NCBI RefSeq assembly: GCF_033958435.1 | Contig: NC_134137.1 | Coordinates: 66,170,001 to 66,234,000 of the forward strand | DNA from: Carettochelys insculpta | Taxonomy: Eukaryota > Chordata > Testudines > Carettochelyidae | Direction: 5' to 3' | DNA length: 64,000 bases | Translations under genes and position numbers: made by a program | Shown: positions 1 through 10,400 of the stretch, piece after piece | How positions within the stretch are numbered: the stretch's first letter is position 1 | Layout: each line of letters starts with the position of its first letter | The notes under the pieces: generated by a model | What the model saw: the letters and a program-made list of their open reading frames with translations, nothing else | Told to the model about the DNA's origin: nothing | Databases searched by the model: none

Positions 1-1009
1 CCATCTCTACTATCTCATCCAACATTTACTAGCTCTAAATTACATTTGCTCTAGAATAAAGGAAACACTCCCTTAGGTATTATTAATTGTGAAAATGAAT
101 CCTAATAGTTTAGTACAGTCTATATTGATTTCATCTCAGATCTCTTTTATGTTGCAAGAATCAAATGGAAATCCATGCAGTGTCCTCGTTCCCATGATTG
201 CCAGAATACGGGTTGCCCTGGAGATATGATGTCACGTTTGTAAAATTGGAGTACAGATATTTCAGCTGCATTGCCCTTGATAAATCAAGCTGGAGAAATT
301 CTTCTTGGGGTCTATTTTGATTTGATTACAGGGAGAGATCTTCCACAAACAGGTCCCATAAAATACCTGCAAACATGCGATGCTACTGTAAACTAAACAT
401 TGTGCAATGACAGATCAAAGAGATCGATTTAAAGGCTAGCTCCCGATTCTTCTCCGAGTGAAATTAGGAAACATGTAGCTTTGCTTTCTAGCAGCACCAA
501 AAGATGCATATTGAACATTTAAGGGAAAACAAGCAAGCAAAACCTTTCAGTGTTACAAAACTGTGCAGTACTGAATAATGTATAACAACCTGAGCACATT
601 TGATACACATGGTTAAAATAATTCTTAAATTAACTACTTAAAATAAACACGGGGCACTGACAGATCTGCCAGGCTCACGGGCAAGATGGAGGGGGGCAGC
701 TCTGTGCTCCCAGAAGGGGTGGGGCTGGGGGCAGACAGCCCTCCGTGATGCCCAGACCACACTGCGCTGCGGCACTCCGATGGTGATTGCAACTGCTGCC
801 ACTGCTCCTGAGATGGAGATAGCAGTGGCTGGGAGCCCCAGGCCCTTTTGAATCATTAGGCCTGGTGCAACTGCCCCCTTTGCTCCTCATCCTACGCCCC
901 CAGATAGCAAGCCTGCACGTAATGCCTCATTATTCATTCATTGAAAACTCTGGCAAATATCTGATGCAAATGGAAAGTAGGACCGGTCAGTTAGACTGTA
1001 TTCCACTTG
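1..1009. other. Non-coding flank, nothing recognised
   Basis: A/T-rich sequence with a more G/C-rich patch near 650-880. Overlapping short minus-strand frames in that patch are not supported by homology, and no splice-linked exon could be assembled. Confidence 0.5.
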
Positions 1010-1300
1010 GGGTGCATCTACACTAGGAACTAACTTCAAAGTTGACTTCAAACTTAGGTACTACTTTGAAGTAGCCAGCGGAGAGTCTACACACATTTTC
1101 CCATACGTCAAAGTTAACTTTGAAGTAGGGAGCCCAACTTCGAAGTCCTTACTCCATTCTCAGGAATGGACAAGTGCTCTACCCTGAATTTTAACTTCAA
1201 AGTAGGATGTGTGTAGACACTTTGCTTTGAAGTTGCTTACTTTGAAGCTGTACTTCAATGTAAGCAACTTCCAAGTGATTTTTGTAGTGTAGACACAGCC
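1010..1300. mobile_element. Short Harbinger-like MITE, TTCAAAG-word family
   Basis: A 291-bp element with inverted ends GGGTGCATCTAC / GTAGACACAGCC and a perfect 3-bp target duplication TTG (1007-1009 and 1301-1303). The interior is studded with CTTTGAAGT/ACTTCAAAG words in both orientations. It has no coding capacity. Confidence 0.75.
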
Positions 1301-1365
1301 TTGGATTGCCAGGATTCTTTGGAGACATGTGTATCTTCCAGCAAAGCAAAACATTATTTTCCCTA

Positions 1366-1488
1366 AAAACAAAGCAAGCAGTCCTGTAGCATTTAAACAA
1401 CCAACAAAATTATTAGTCTTTAAGGTGCTACAGGACTGCTTGCTTTGTTTTGTGAAGATCCAGACGGACATGGCTACCCCTCTGAGAC
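1366..1488 (+). repeat. Palindromic SINE-like repeat, copy 1
   Basis: A left arm beginning AAACAAAGCAAGCAGTCCTG is repeated in inverse as GGACTGCTTGCTTTGTTTT, with a short loop between. It is followed by a tail related to CAGACTAACACGGCTACC and ending CCCTCTGA. The same tail follows the other copies in this window (6720, 9579). The family name is not known to me; it resembles abundant reptilian dispersed repeats. Confidence 0.6.
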
Positions 1489-3416
1489 TTATTTTCCCTG
1501 TCACATGTAGAATTTAGCAATGCCTCTCAGCGCAGCGTACTGTTATGCTGTCATGCAAGAGATCCAAGTTCACAGAGGCCTGTGAGACTCAAAGGACAAA
1601 ATCAGGGCACACATGACGCTAACGTTACAGCCTCAGGATAAGCAAATGCAGTTCCTCTCTCTCACTGCATTACTCAACAACAGTAAATCCATGAAGTGAA
1701 ATGAGGATAGCGCAGAATCTAGGAATGTTAACTTCTTTGTTATATAAATGCTTCTTTGCTTGATAATGGGAGACTGCGGAACAGTCATACAGTATGGGAC
1801 GTGGCGTGGTGGACCCTCACAAAGAAATAGGCTCCTTGCTGGTTCTATGCCATTTTAGGGGGGACTGTTGGGGCTATGTGAGAGAGAGCTAATAACTCCC
1901 CACACGGACCCTCTCTATGAACTGCGGCATAGAAAGACAGAGGCCGTGCAAAGACTTCACTGCCTCCACACAAGGTTGATTCTGTCTCCTTAAACGCCAG
2001 CTCCAGGTCCACAGGAAGCCCTTTTATTCCATTTACAGGGTCCTTACGTGGCATTTGTGAATTTCACCATGAAAACAGATCTCAAGAGGTGAGTATGAGA
2101 AGAAAAAAGATAAAAGGGAGAAAAGACACAGTGTGCAAAATAGAACACTGTCAAGGAAAGATGAAACCCTTTCACTATGTTAATAGCTGCAATTTTTGGA
2201 GCGTAGGTCAGCATGAGTTATGTGTGCTATTCTTTGCCCAATCCACAGAGGACTGGAGCCTGTGACAACTCTGCAGCTCTGACCAGTGGGCTAGACATGA
2301 AAATCTACACACCCACCTCAGAGTCCTGGAGGTTACCTACCAGCGCTGGAGCAGCACTGAGAGCATATTTGACAATTCCCTTCTCGAAGCCTGTTCAGTT
2401 ACGCAAAATACATAAATGTCAATGAAAAGCTCTGCTCAGAATTTACAGCTGCAGTGAATGTTAATTATACAGTGTATTTACAGGAAGTGCAATTCAGTGT
2501 GATAACATACTCAGACCCTCCTCAGAGCCCATCCCAGTAATAATTAATAATGCACTTCAGTAATTTAGTAATCGCTTATAGAAATGCCACACTTGAAGTT
2601 AATGAGTTGGAAGAGTATAGAAGACTAATTAACAAAACATGCTAAAATCTCCTGTATAGGTTCTAAGCCTCAGCTGCTACTACTGATCTGCTTATTCATA
2701 TCAACAGCAGCAAAACACTCTCAGCTACAAATTGTACCCTCTGCTGTGTAAGAACATGCACAGGCTGCTGTATCCAGTTCTCCCTGAACCTTTTATGTCT
2801 TATTTTATGATAAGATTATAATTCCTTTGGAGCAGGAACTGTATTTGATTATATGTAAATATATGTATTATGTACAGCCTATTACACTGGGGCACTGACT
2901 TGGCCGTGCCTCTGAATTATTATTTGTGTATTGTGTTGTGGCAGCACCTTACCCCCCAGCCCAATTGTGCTAGGTGCTGTACAAACACATAAAGAAGCTG
3001 GTCCCCCATGCCAAAGTATACTCTAGGTAATGAAATAGAAAAAATGAACACAATAAAGGTAACAATGGCTTTTGAGATTGAGTGTGAACAACTTTTTTCA
3101 TGTAACTGTTCCGTTTACACGTTTTCTGTGAGTGTTATAATTTTTCATGGTAATTTTTCTAACAAACTAAGTCTCTAATGTCAGACATGAGTTACCTGGA
3201 AGAAATGCAAATGAGATTAGACCTCCAATCCCATCCCAACTGTGAATGCTAAAGACTGAAACTGAAGACAGAAGCTAAGAGGGGAGAGGTATCTTGCAGG
3301 AGGTAAAACAGAGGAAGAAAACTGGAAGGGAAAGAACTTTATCCAGAAAGACTGAAGGGAAAAGAAAAATGATTGTCTAAACGAGAAGGAGGAAGCAGAG
3401 TGAAAAGCATACAAAA
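1489..3416. other. Non-coding flank with one old dispersed repeat
   Basis: Mostly unique-looking sequence. About 2880-3015 contains a run with GTGCTAGGTGCTGTACAAAC and CTGGTCCCCCATGCC that recalls a common old amniote interspersed repeat. No open frame with recognisable homology was found. Confidence 0.4.
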
Positions 3417-3420
3417 TAAA

Positions 3421-4583
3421 TGTAACCCTTCTGTTAACGCCAGATGCCTGCCAGAAGGGCCGGGTTCAACTCTTGTGGGGTTTTCCTATCAAGGATACAA
3501 TCAACCGGCTTGAGCCCCCACCCAGTGGCCTGGGACAATTTCACCCCCCGTGCTGGGTGCCTGTAAGGCGGTTCTCCCCCCCCCTCGCAAGCACAGAGTC
3601 TGAGATAGAAATGGCTTGTTTAATGACCGTAACCTACCCCAAGGTTACAGCGACAGGTGCAGTATATCTCAGCACAAAAGAGACAAAACCCCTTTTACCC
3701 AGATACCATCCCCATATGCAGTAGAACCCAGTCTCTTGCTGGGGCTCTTGGCCCTTTTCCACACACGCACAGTTACAGGGTGTACCCTCTGCGGTGCAGT
3801 CCCAAACTCAAAGCCCACAGATACATCACCAGGGCAATACTAGCTGTCCACTTGTCTTTAACCTCCCCTTGCTGTCACCAGCCGCCCGCCGGTCGCCGCC
3901 ATCGTCTGCTGCCCCTACCGGCCGCCCGCCGGTCGCCGCCGTCGTCTGCCGCTCCTACCGGCCGCCCGCCGCCGCTCCTACCGGCCGCCCGCTGGTCCTG
4001 CTGTTGTCCACCAGTCCTAACCCCACTGCTTGGGACTGCCCTAAGGCAGAACCCAGTGATTTCAGCTCTGTGTGGCCTCAGCTGCCACTCTGTGATTTCA
4101 GCTCTTGGTATCTCTAGTGTGGGGTTTCACAAACACCCTAGTATCCAGCTCTATCTTTTAACAGGTGGGGAGGGTTAGTCAAGCCAGACTTATAGCTATA
4201 TGGCCAAGGCATAGGCAGGGCCAAGGCACTCAGCAAGCTGGCTCAACCCATACCCCTCCCCTTGCTCTCTCACAATGCTTTAAACCAGGGAGCCCTGTGT
4301 AATCAATGTCTTACACAGCTAAGGCGACTGCCCTGTCCCCCCACAACAACCCAGAGCATTGGTGAGATCTCACAACTCCCACCTTAAGTGTCAGCTTAAA
4401 TTGTGATTTTACAACTACATGTTTACAATAGACCAAATCTCATGGCTTACTTGCTACCCATTAGGCTTTGCCTGAAAAGGTATCACACATGCACACCTTT
4501 GCATTCTCATGCAGATGACCTCTGGGAGACTCATTCCTCCCAGCCTTCAGCAGCACTGCATTCCTTCTGCCACATTCCCTACA
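3421..4583. mobile_element. Solo LTR of an endogenous retrovirus-like element, copy A
   Basis: A 1163-bp unit beginning TGTAACCCTT and ending CCCTACA, i.e. TG...CA, flanked by the 4-bp repeat TAAA (3417-3420 and 4584-4587). A second copy of the same unit lies at 36564-37752 with a different duplication. No gag, pol or env sequence is attached. An internal G/C-rich tandem segment is at about 3883-4010. The 4-bp duplication is typical of gammaretrovirus-like (ERV1) integrations; class assignment is inferred. Confidence 0.8.
3883..4010. repeat. G/C-rich minisatellite inside solo LTR A
   Basis: Imperfect tandem units built around CTACCGGCCGCCCGCCGG, about three copies. The corresponding region of the other LTR (about 37000-37110) is also repeated but far less CpG-rich, with CTG/CCA variants suggesting methylated CpG decay there. 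Confidence 0.6.
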
Positions 4584-4930
4584 TAAAACCATCACTAGGA
4601 CATTATAGCTAAAGAATAATGTAATCAAGTACTGAGCTTGTCCATAAAGTCCATCTACAAATAAGACTTTAAAGATTTTTTTAAAAACAGTCTGTTCTCC
4701 AAGAGGACAAGCAAAGTCGATAATTTGACAAAACCTAAATACAGCCCCACATGAAGAACAGATTACTTTTCAAGCATGGATGCCAGAATGATTTGACTGA
4801 AGACTGACAACCTAAAGCATACATGTCTACTTTACGTTGTCTTTTAAAAGTAGTGCTGGGACATCAAACTGCAGCAACACAGATCTGCTCCAGTGATGCT
4901 TTATCCTGACTAAATAAATGCAAAGGCATT

Positions 4931-5249
4931 GGCTGTGTCTACACTATCTCCCCACTTCGAAGGGAGCATGGTAAGTAGGGTGTCGTGAGATTATTACCCA
5001 CCGGTACTTTGAAGTGCCAAAATTCTGAGGAGTAAAGAGATGTCGAAGTTGCCCAGGCACTTGGAAGTACCAGCGGGTGAGCTGCAGCTACACGCGAGCC
5101 GGCACTTTGAAGTGTAACACTTCGACACTGCTGCAGAGGAGAATTAGTTTAATGAAGTGCTGCATATGCAGCGCAGCACTTCATTGATAATCTCCCGACA
5201 CCCTACTTACCATCCTCCCTTTGAAGTAGGGAGCTACTGTAGACAAGCC
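4931..5249. mobile_element. Short Harbinger-like MITE
   Basis: Inverted ends GGCTGTGTCTACACTA and TAGTAGACAAGCC-like, with arm-internal inverted repeats near GTAAGTAGGGTGTCG / CGACACCCTACTTAC. TTCGAAG and CACTTTGAAGTG words recur inside. The flanking triplets (ATT and CTT) match imperfectly, so the target duplication is not confirmed. Confidence 0.65.
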
Positions 5250-6377
5250 CTTAGTGAGTGAGCCCTGATCCCTTTGCTGCAAAACTTACTGTGAACTGTG
5301 CAAGGGACAGTTGGTTGAAAAATGGAAATTATTTTCCAGATATTTCCCCCCAAGATGTAAGCCAAAGTACTGCAGGTTATAGTCATCTAGTAACAGACCT
5401 GGTAGATAAATGACTACAATAACAGAAGGCTCTTGTCTTTCGTATATGTTTATTGTGCACAAAAGTCCAGAGGCACATTTGCTGTAGGTGCATAAGAAGG
5501 GTGCATAGTTACATTTTACTAGCACAACTGATAATGGGTTTAAAACTGTTTTCTTTTTGCTGTTGCTAGGTTCTTGGGTTTAGATCAAGCAGAAAAAATA
5601 ACAACCAGAGTAAGCTCAAGCTGCAAAGAAAGACTTGGCTGTTGAAAACAAGCCACGTGTATGAAAAAAGAGTTTGTGCGCTTTTGTTGAAGTCTGCCTG
5701 GCCCACATGCCCCTGGACAGCAGAGCTATGGTATCTATCACCTGGAACTGTGGCTGCAGATTTTATGTATCTCAGAGGCTGCTGCTGGCAACAGTTGGTG
5801 GTTTAATATAATAGGTACCCATCCAGGTCAGGTCGCATTATCTTATCATAAGACTTCTCACTTGACCTTTTCCAGCTGTGACCCTCACGGAAATGGGGGA
5901 AGAAAGTGAAGGAAGCTTTAATATGCATGTATGGAAGCTCAGCATTCCTGCTGACCAGACTGTATGAGATAAAGTGACACCAAGATGCTGAAAGGAGCCA
6001 GGAAGCTTACTTAGAACTATATAAATCTGTAATTCCACTGATTTTTCAGGCCTGAAATTGACCTTGCTCTCAAAAAAAGACTTGGTTTCCGGTGAAGCTA
6101 GCTTAGGAGCTTTAATTGTCTTCAATTAAATCCACTACTGAGAAAAAATAAACAGAGACAAAAATATGAAACTCATTACATATTTCTAGTGATCCCTTTA
6201 CAACTCTCATAATGAGCTCAAACATTTCAGCATACAGACAGGGTAAGAGCGGAGGGTCAAGAAATATATATATATAGTATACAAAATAGGAAAGAAACAT
6301 TCCCTCTCCAGTATATGCCTCTCCTCTGATTCCTTGACTTTTTACATGGCATGCCCACAACTAGAGCCTGCACTGCC
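5250..6377. other. LACC1 downstream flank
   Basis: A/T-rich with a short TA-rich microsatellite near 6268-6286. No supported coding exon. Small open frames on the minus strand at 5286-5525, 5838-6125 and 6112-6360 have no recognisable homology or splice context. Confidence 0.4.
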
Positions 6378-7280
6378 TTTTATTGATTTCTTGGTGCCTG
6401 CCACCCTTGTCTGCATAGTACAGTGTGAAAACAGGGTGAGCAGAAAAAAAAGAATGGGAGGTATGAAGGGCTTGAAAATACCTCCCCGCTGTGTGGACAC
6501 CAGAAGTTTAAGTGCACAGGCTCAATTTATGCAAGTGGTGGGAAAATGGGCCCAGGGAGAAGAGTTAAGGAAAGAACAGCTTTATGCAGCATGCCCTGTT
6601 TTCAGGGCAGAATAATCAAAGGTGCAGTTTACACTGGAAGTTACTGTGGCTCTGAGAGACGCAGTAACACTTTTCAGAGTTTTTCCACACTACAGTGGTC
6701 TGGGAATATGGGAGGGAGAATAACAAGAAGTCCTGTGGCACCTTATAGACTAACAGATATTTTGGAGCATAAGCTTTCGTGGGCAGAGACCTGCTTCACC
6801 AGATGCATGACACATCTGATGAAGCAGGTCTTTGCCCACAAAAGCTTATGCTACAAAATATCTGTTAGTCTATAAGGTGCCACAGGACTTCTCATTGTTC
6901 TCAAAGCTACAGACTAACACGGCTACCTCTCTGATATTTGGGAGGGAGAATGTGGCAGTCAGTCAATGGGGCCATGTTGGTGTTAGAATTCAGAAAGGTT
7001 TGGGGGTGTTTTGCATGGGTGGCCTTGTTCCCAGAGATCTCTGCTTCCTATGCGAACTTCCACATGCAGCCTGGTCTCTGGCTTTTTAATCCTGCAGCAG
7101 GTCTTGATTCCCACAGAGGAACCAGGCACCCCAACAGCTGCAAGTTCTATGATAAATCTGCTTCTTCCTCAGCTCGTAGCAGGTGAAAGAAAAGGGTAGA
7201 GGCCCACTGTCGGGAGAGTAAGATGTCAGGCAATGCTAAGAGATATTACGTAGTTACTGCCAAGGATAAGAGATACTACC
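6378..7280 (-). other. LACC1: LACC1 3'UTR (extent inferred)
   Basis: No further coding sequence follows the stop codon. A minus-strand AATAAA (plus-strand TTTATT at 6378-6383) is the nearest canonical polyadenylation hexamer I noticed, about 900 nt downstream. If it is used, the palindromic repeat at 6720-6934 would lie inside the 3'UTR. Another TTTATT occurs near 5450, so the end is uncertain. Confidence 0.35.
6720..6934 (+). repeat. Palindromic SINE-like repeat, copy 2 (about 90-bp arms)
   Basis: The left arm starting AACAAGAAGTCCTGTGGC and running to about 6806 is mirrored by the right arm ending GGTGCCACAGGACTTCTC near 6893, over roughly 90 bp with only a few mismatches by eye. The tail CAGACTAACACGGCTACC follows. 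Transcribed as RNA this would fold into a long hairpin. Confidence 0.7.
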
Positions 7281-7434
7281 TCAGTCTCTGATTGATATGA
7301 AGCCCATCTGTGTGCCAAAATTAGGACCATCACGAACGTGAGAGTAAAATTTATCAGGGTGACATGCTGTGCAGAAAGTGAAAGAATCATCCTGTATGTT
7401 GTGAGGCAGAATCCCTCCAGTCTCCAGAAGAATT
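7281..7434 (-). CDS. LACC1: LACC1 coding exon 5 (residues 384-433 and stop)
   Basis: A 154-nt exon with acceptor TTTAAAAG at 7435-7436. It encodes [16 protein letters not shown], then [17 protein letters not shown] and the C-terminus [11 protein letters not shown], closing with TGA at 7281-7283. The C-terminal SIRD corresponds to the SIKE-type end of the human protein. Confidence 0.95.
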
Positions 7435-10400
7435 CTTTTAAAAAGAAAGAAAAACAAAAGATGAGCATTTTATCAGATGGAGTGTTCCTAAAGCCAGTGT
7501 GTTAGTGTTACTGCAATAGTGCCTAAGGTATTATTGTAAGACAAACTGTGCTAATGTCATTTTTGTCTTTAGCTTAAACTAAGTAATTTTTCTCAGTCTT
7601 TAGGACACATACTTAAGCTTGAACATGTTTACAGAACCAAGAAACTACTCTTAAGGCATGAACTAGAGTAACACTTTAAACTAGTTGTTTCTGTCCTGAC
7701 TTGCCGCTAGAGGAAACATGATACTTTGGCAACACAAGCAAAGCATAACAACACTTTGCTTATAATGCACTTATTCAGAAACACTCACTTCAGTAGATGG
7801 CGGTCTTGGAGGCTCTGGGGATTTCTTTTTTCTTTTTTTTGGCGGGGGGGTGTCCATCCCACCCAGTTTTGCAAGTGGGATTCAGCAGTGCACAAGGGGA
7901 GCAAATATCTTGTCAAGGTTCACTCATTAATGACTTGATACTGCAAGACTCACATGAAACTCCAAGGGCCCTCAGCTTCTACCTAGCAGGATCACACAAA
8001 TTAGGACTAAAACCTAATTTTTTTCTGAGCTATAGTCTTTTTTCCCTATCTCTGAACTACTTGGCGCAATAAATTACAGTGCAGAGTAACACGTATCAGC
8101 CTTACCGTGTTGCCCTTCTGATATCAACATTGGGAGTGGAAGATTCAAACCGTCTGACACATTTTGGATCAAGATTGTAAAATTCCTGGGCTGATTCCTG
8201 AGAAAGTGTAAAACAGCACGGTCCAACAGCAGGGCCCAGCACCACAAGTATATCCTTAAGATTACAGCCATATTCTGTTACCATAGCATTTACTGTAGCC
8301 ATAGCAACTCCTAACAAAGTGCCTCGCCATCCTGAAAAAAGAGGGGAGGAGAATCCTCTAAGACTATTTTAAATTGAACAATTACAGAACATTCTTATTC
8401 TTCTTATTATTATTATAGATCTATAAGCCAAATACACGGAGGAATAATTAGCCTGTAGCAAACACTGACAGTCCTCAAAGTATTCCTACAAAATAGCTGT
8501 ATTACCATTTTGAGATGAAGAATTGGAAGAACCCAAGGGCAGAGAAAGTTAATAATACATATTATTAGAACTTAATAGAACACAGGCTTAGAACTCAAGA
8601 ATTCTTTGCTCTTAGTCCTGGTTTTAGGCCATTTAACTCCACCTAACTGTTTACTCTGTGCTGCAGCATCCCATGGGTTAAATACTGAAAAGGGTTTCTT
8701 TACAATCTCACACGGCAGCAATATTTGTGGAAAAATATTTAAAGAGAAGGGAAAAACCTGTTAATAAAAAAATCTCCTCAGCAGTGCTATTTGACTAAAA
8801 CAAGTAGAAACTGTGCTGCATGCTGGGATTGTTTCAACTACAAGGAAGAAAGCCCAGTTCTGACAGAGCTCAAGAGGGGCTTTGCACAGAGCCAAGTGTG
8901 CCTTAAAGTGGAGTCTAAGATACTGTGTTTCTTTTCTCCCCTCCTTTCTGTGACCCCGGCTACAGTCTGGGCCACAGAACTACATTTAGGGGTATACAGA
9001 GCAAGGTTTAAAGCTATTATTAAATGTTTATCAAACAATTTGACCTGCTGTTGTCTCCAGGCATGGATTTGGAGGACAATGGGAGGATGAAGATGTGTGT
9101 GTGTGGGGAGGGAAATGTTACTGTTCAGGGACATGATAGCATTCAAGGCATGTGGATTTAGGGAGCGATGACATGTCACCTTGTTTTGGAATGAAAGGGT
9201 AAAGCAGATGAAAGGGATGCATGCAGAGATCATGGGTGACTGGCACAGAATGGACCCAGTGGAGCAGTTTGGGGACCAGGGAATGGGGGAGCAGGTAACT
9301 GAGGGCAGAAATAGACAGGGACAGAGCAACGCACAAACACTTGTCCACATTATATCTGTTAGTCTATAAGGTGCTACAGGACTTCATGTTGTCCACATTA
9401 AGTTTTTAATACCTAACTTTTCTAGATATAAGACTTGAACTTCTCAAAATTTTCAGCGCAGACAAGAGCCTCCCTTTCATCTTTCTTTTGTTGCTATCAC
9501 CACTCACTGTGACCACACATACCTCCACCCCCCACTATACCTTCCTATGCACATACTCTCATTGCCTTCCTAAGAAATCAAACAAGCAGTCAGATAGCAC
9601 TTTAAAGACTAACAAAATAACATATTAGTTAGTATAATAATATATTAGTCTTTAATGTGCTACATGACTGCTTGTTTATTTTGTTAGAATACAGACTATC
9701 ATGGCTACCCCTCTGTTACTCTTCCACTTCCTAAGAAATGTTAGCTCCATGGACCTCTGGCATAAGCTGACTGAAATGTCTGGTGCTCACACCAAAAGCT
9801 GGGTAATTCACAAACCGCATTAGAAACAATTAAGGTTGCAAATGTGTTTGACTGAAGTCCAGCTAACTCCCAAACTATTACCTGTTCTTCAGAAGCATTC
9901 TACATCTTTGGAAAAGAGCAATATTTGGAAGCCTGGAAAGGAAGAGTTTATGAATGCAGCCTGTAATCCTTCATACACTAACTCTCACCAGCCCAGCTTT
10001 ACTGCTTATTAATCCCTCTTAAAATTCAAGGGATCAAGTCCCAGTACTCTCCTAACATTACATTACTTTGAGTATATGAACTGAATACTAGATACCCTAC
10101 TACCCGAATGGGCAGCTCCACATGCTTTTTTGACAGGATCAGCAAAAAGAACAGGTATGCAGTCAGCACCAGGAGCTGCTATGGTAACATCTTTCCAGTT
10201 TGTTACTATTCCATCATAGCTGTCAGGCTGGGGCTTTCCCATAATCCAAACATCATTAGCATGATTGACCTGTCAATACAAAGACAGATGAAGCACAGGC
10301 ATAAGACACTGGAAAAAATTAATTCACACTTTGCTTAATGCCCTTTCTCTGATTCTCTTGTTCACCCCCTCTTGAGGCCAACTCTTCTGTGTAGAACTGC

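Larger units (their letters stand above)
8332..10103 (-). other. LACC1: LACC1 intron between exons 3 and 4
   Basis: A 1772-bp intron with GT (10102-10103) and AG (8332-8333) ends on the minus strand. It contains the repeats at 9353 and 9579. A plus-strand frame at 8791-9090 and a minus-strand frame at 8838-9350 show no homology and are not called as genes. Confidence 0.75.

Noticed and set aside
6268..6286. TA-rich run as a possible origin or promoter
   Set aside because: A short TA microsatellite in vertebrate flank; nothing else supports a function.
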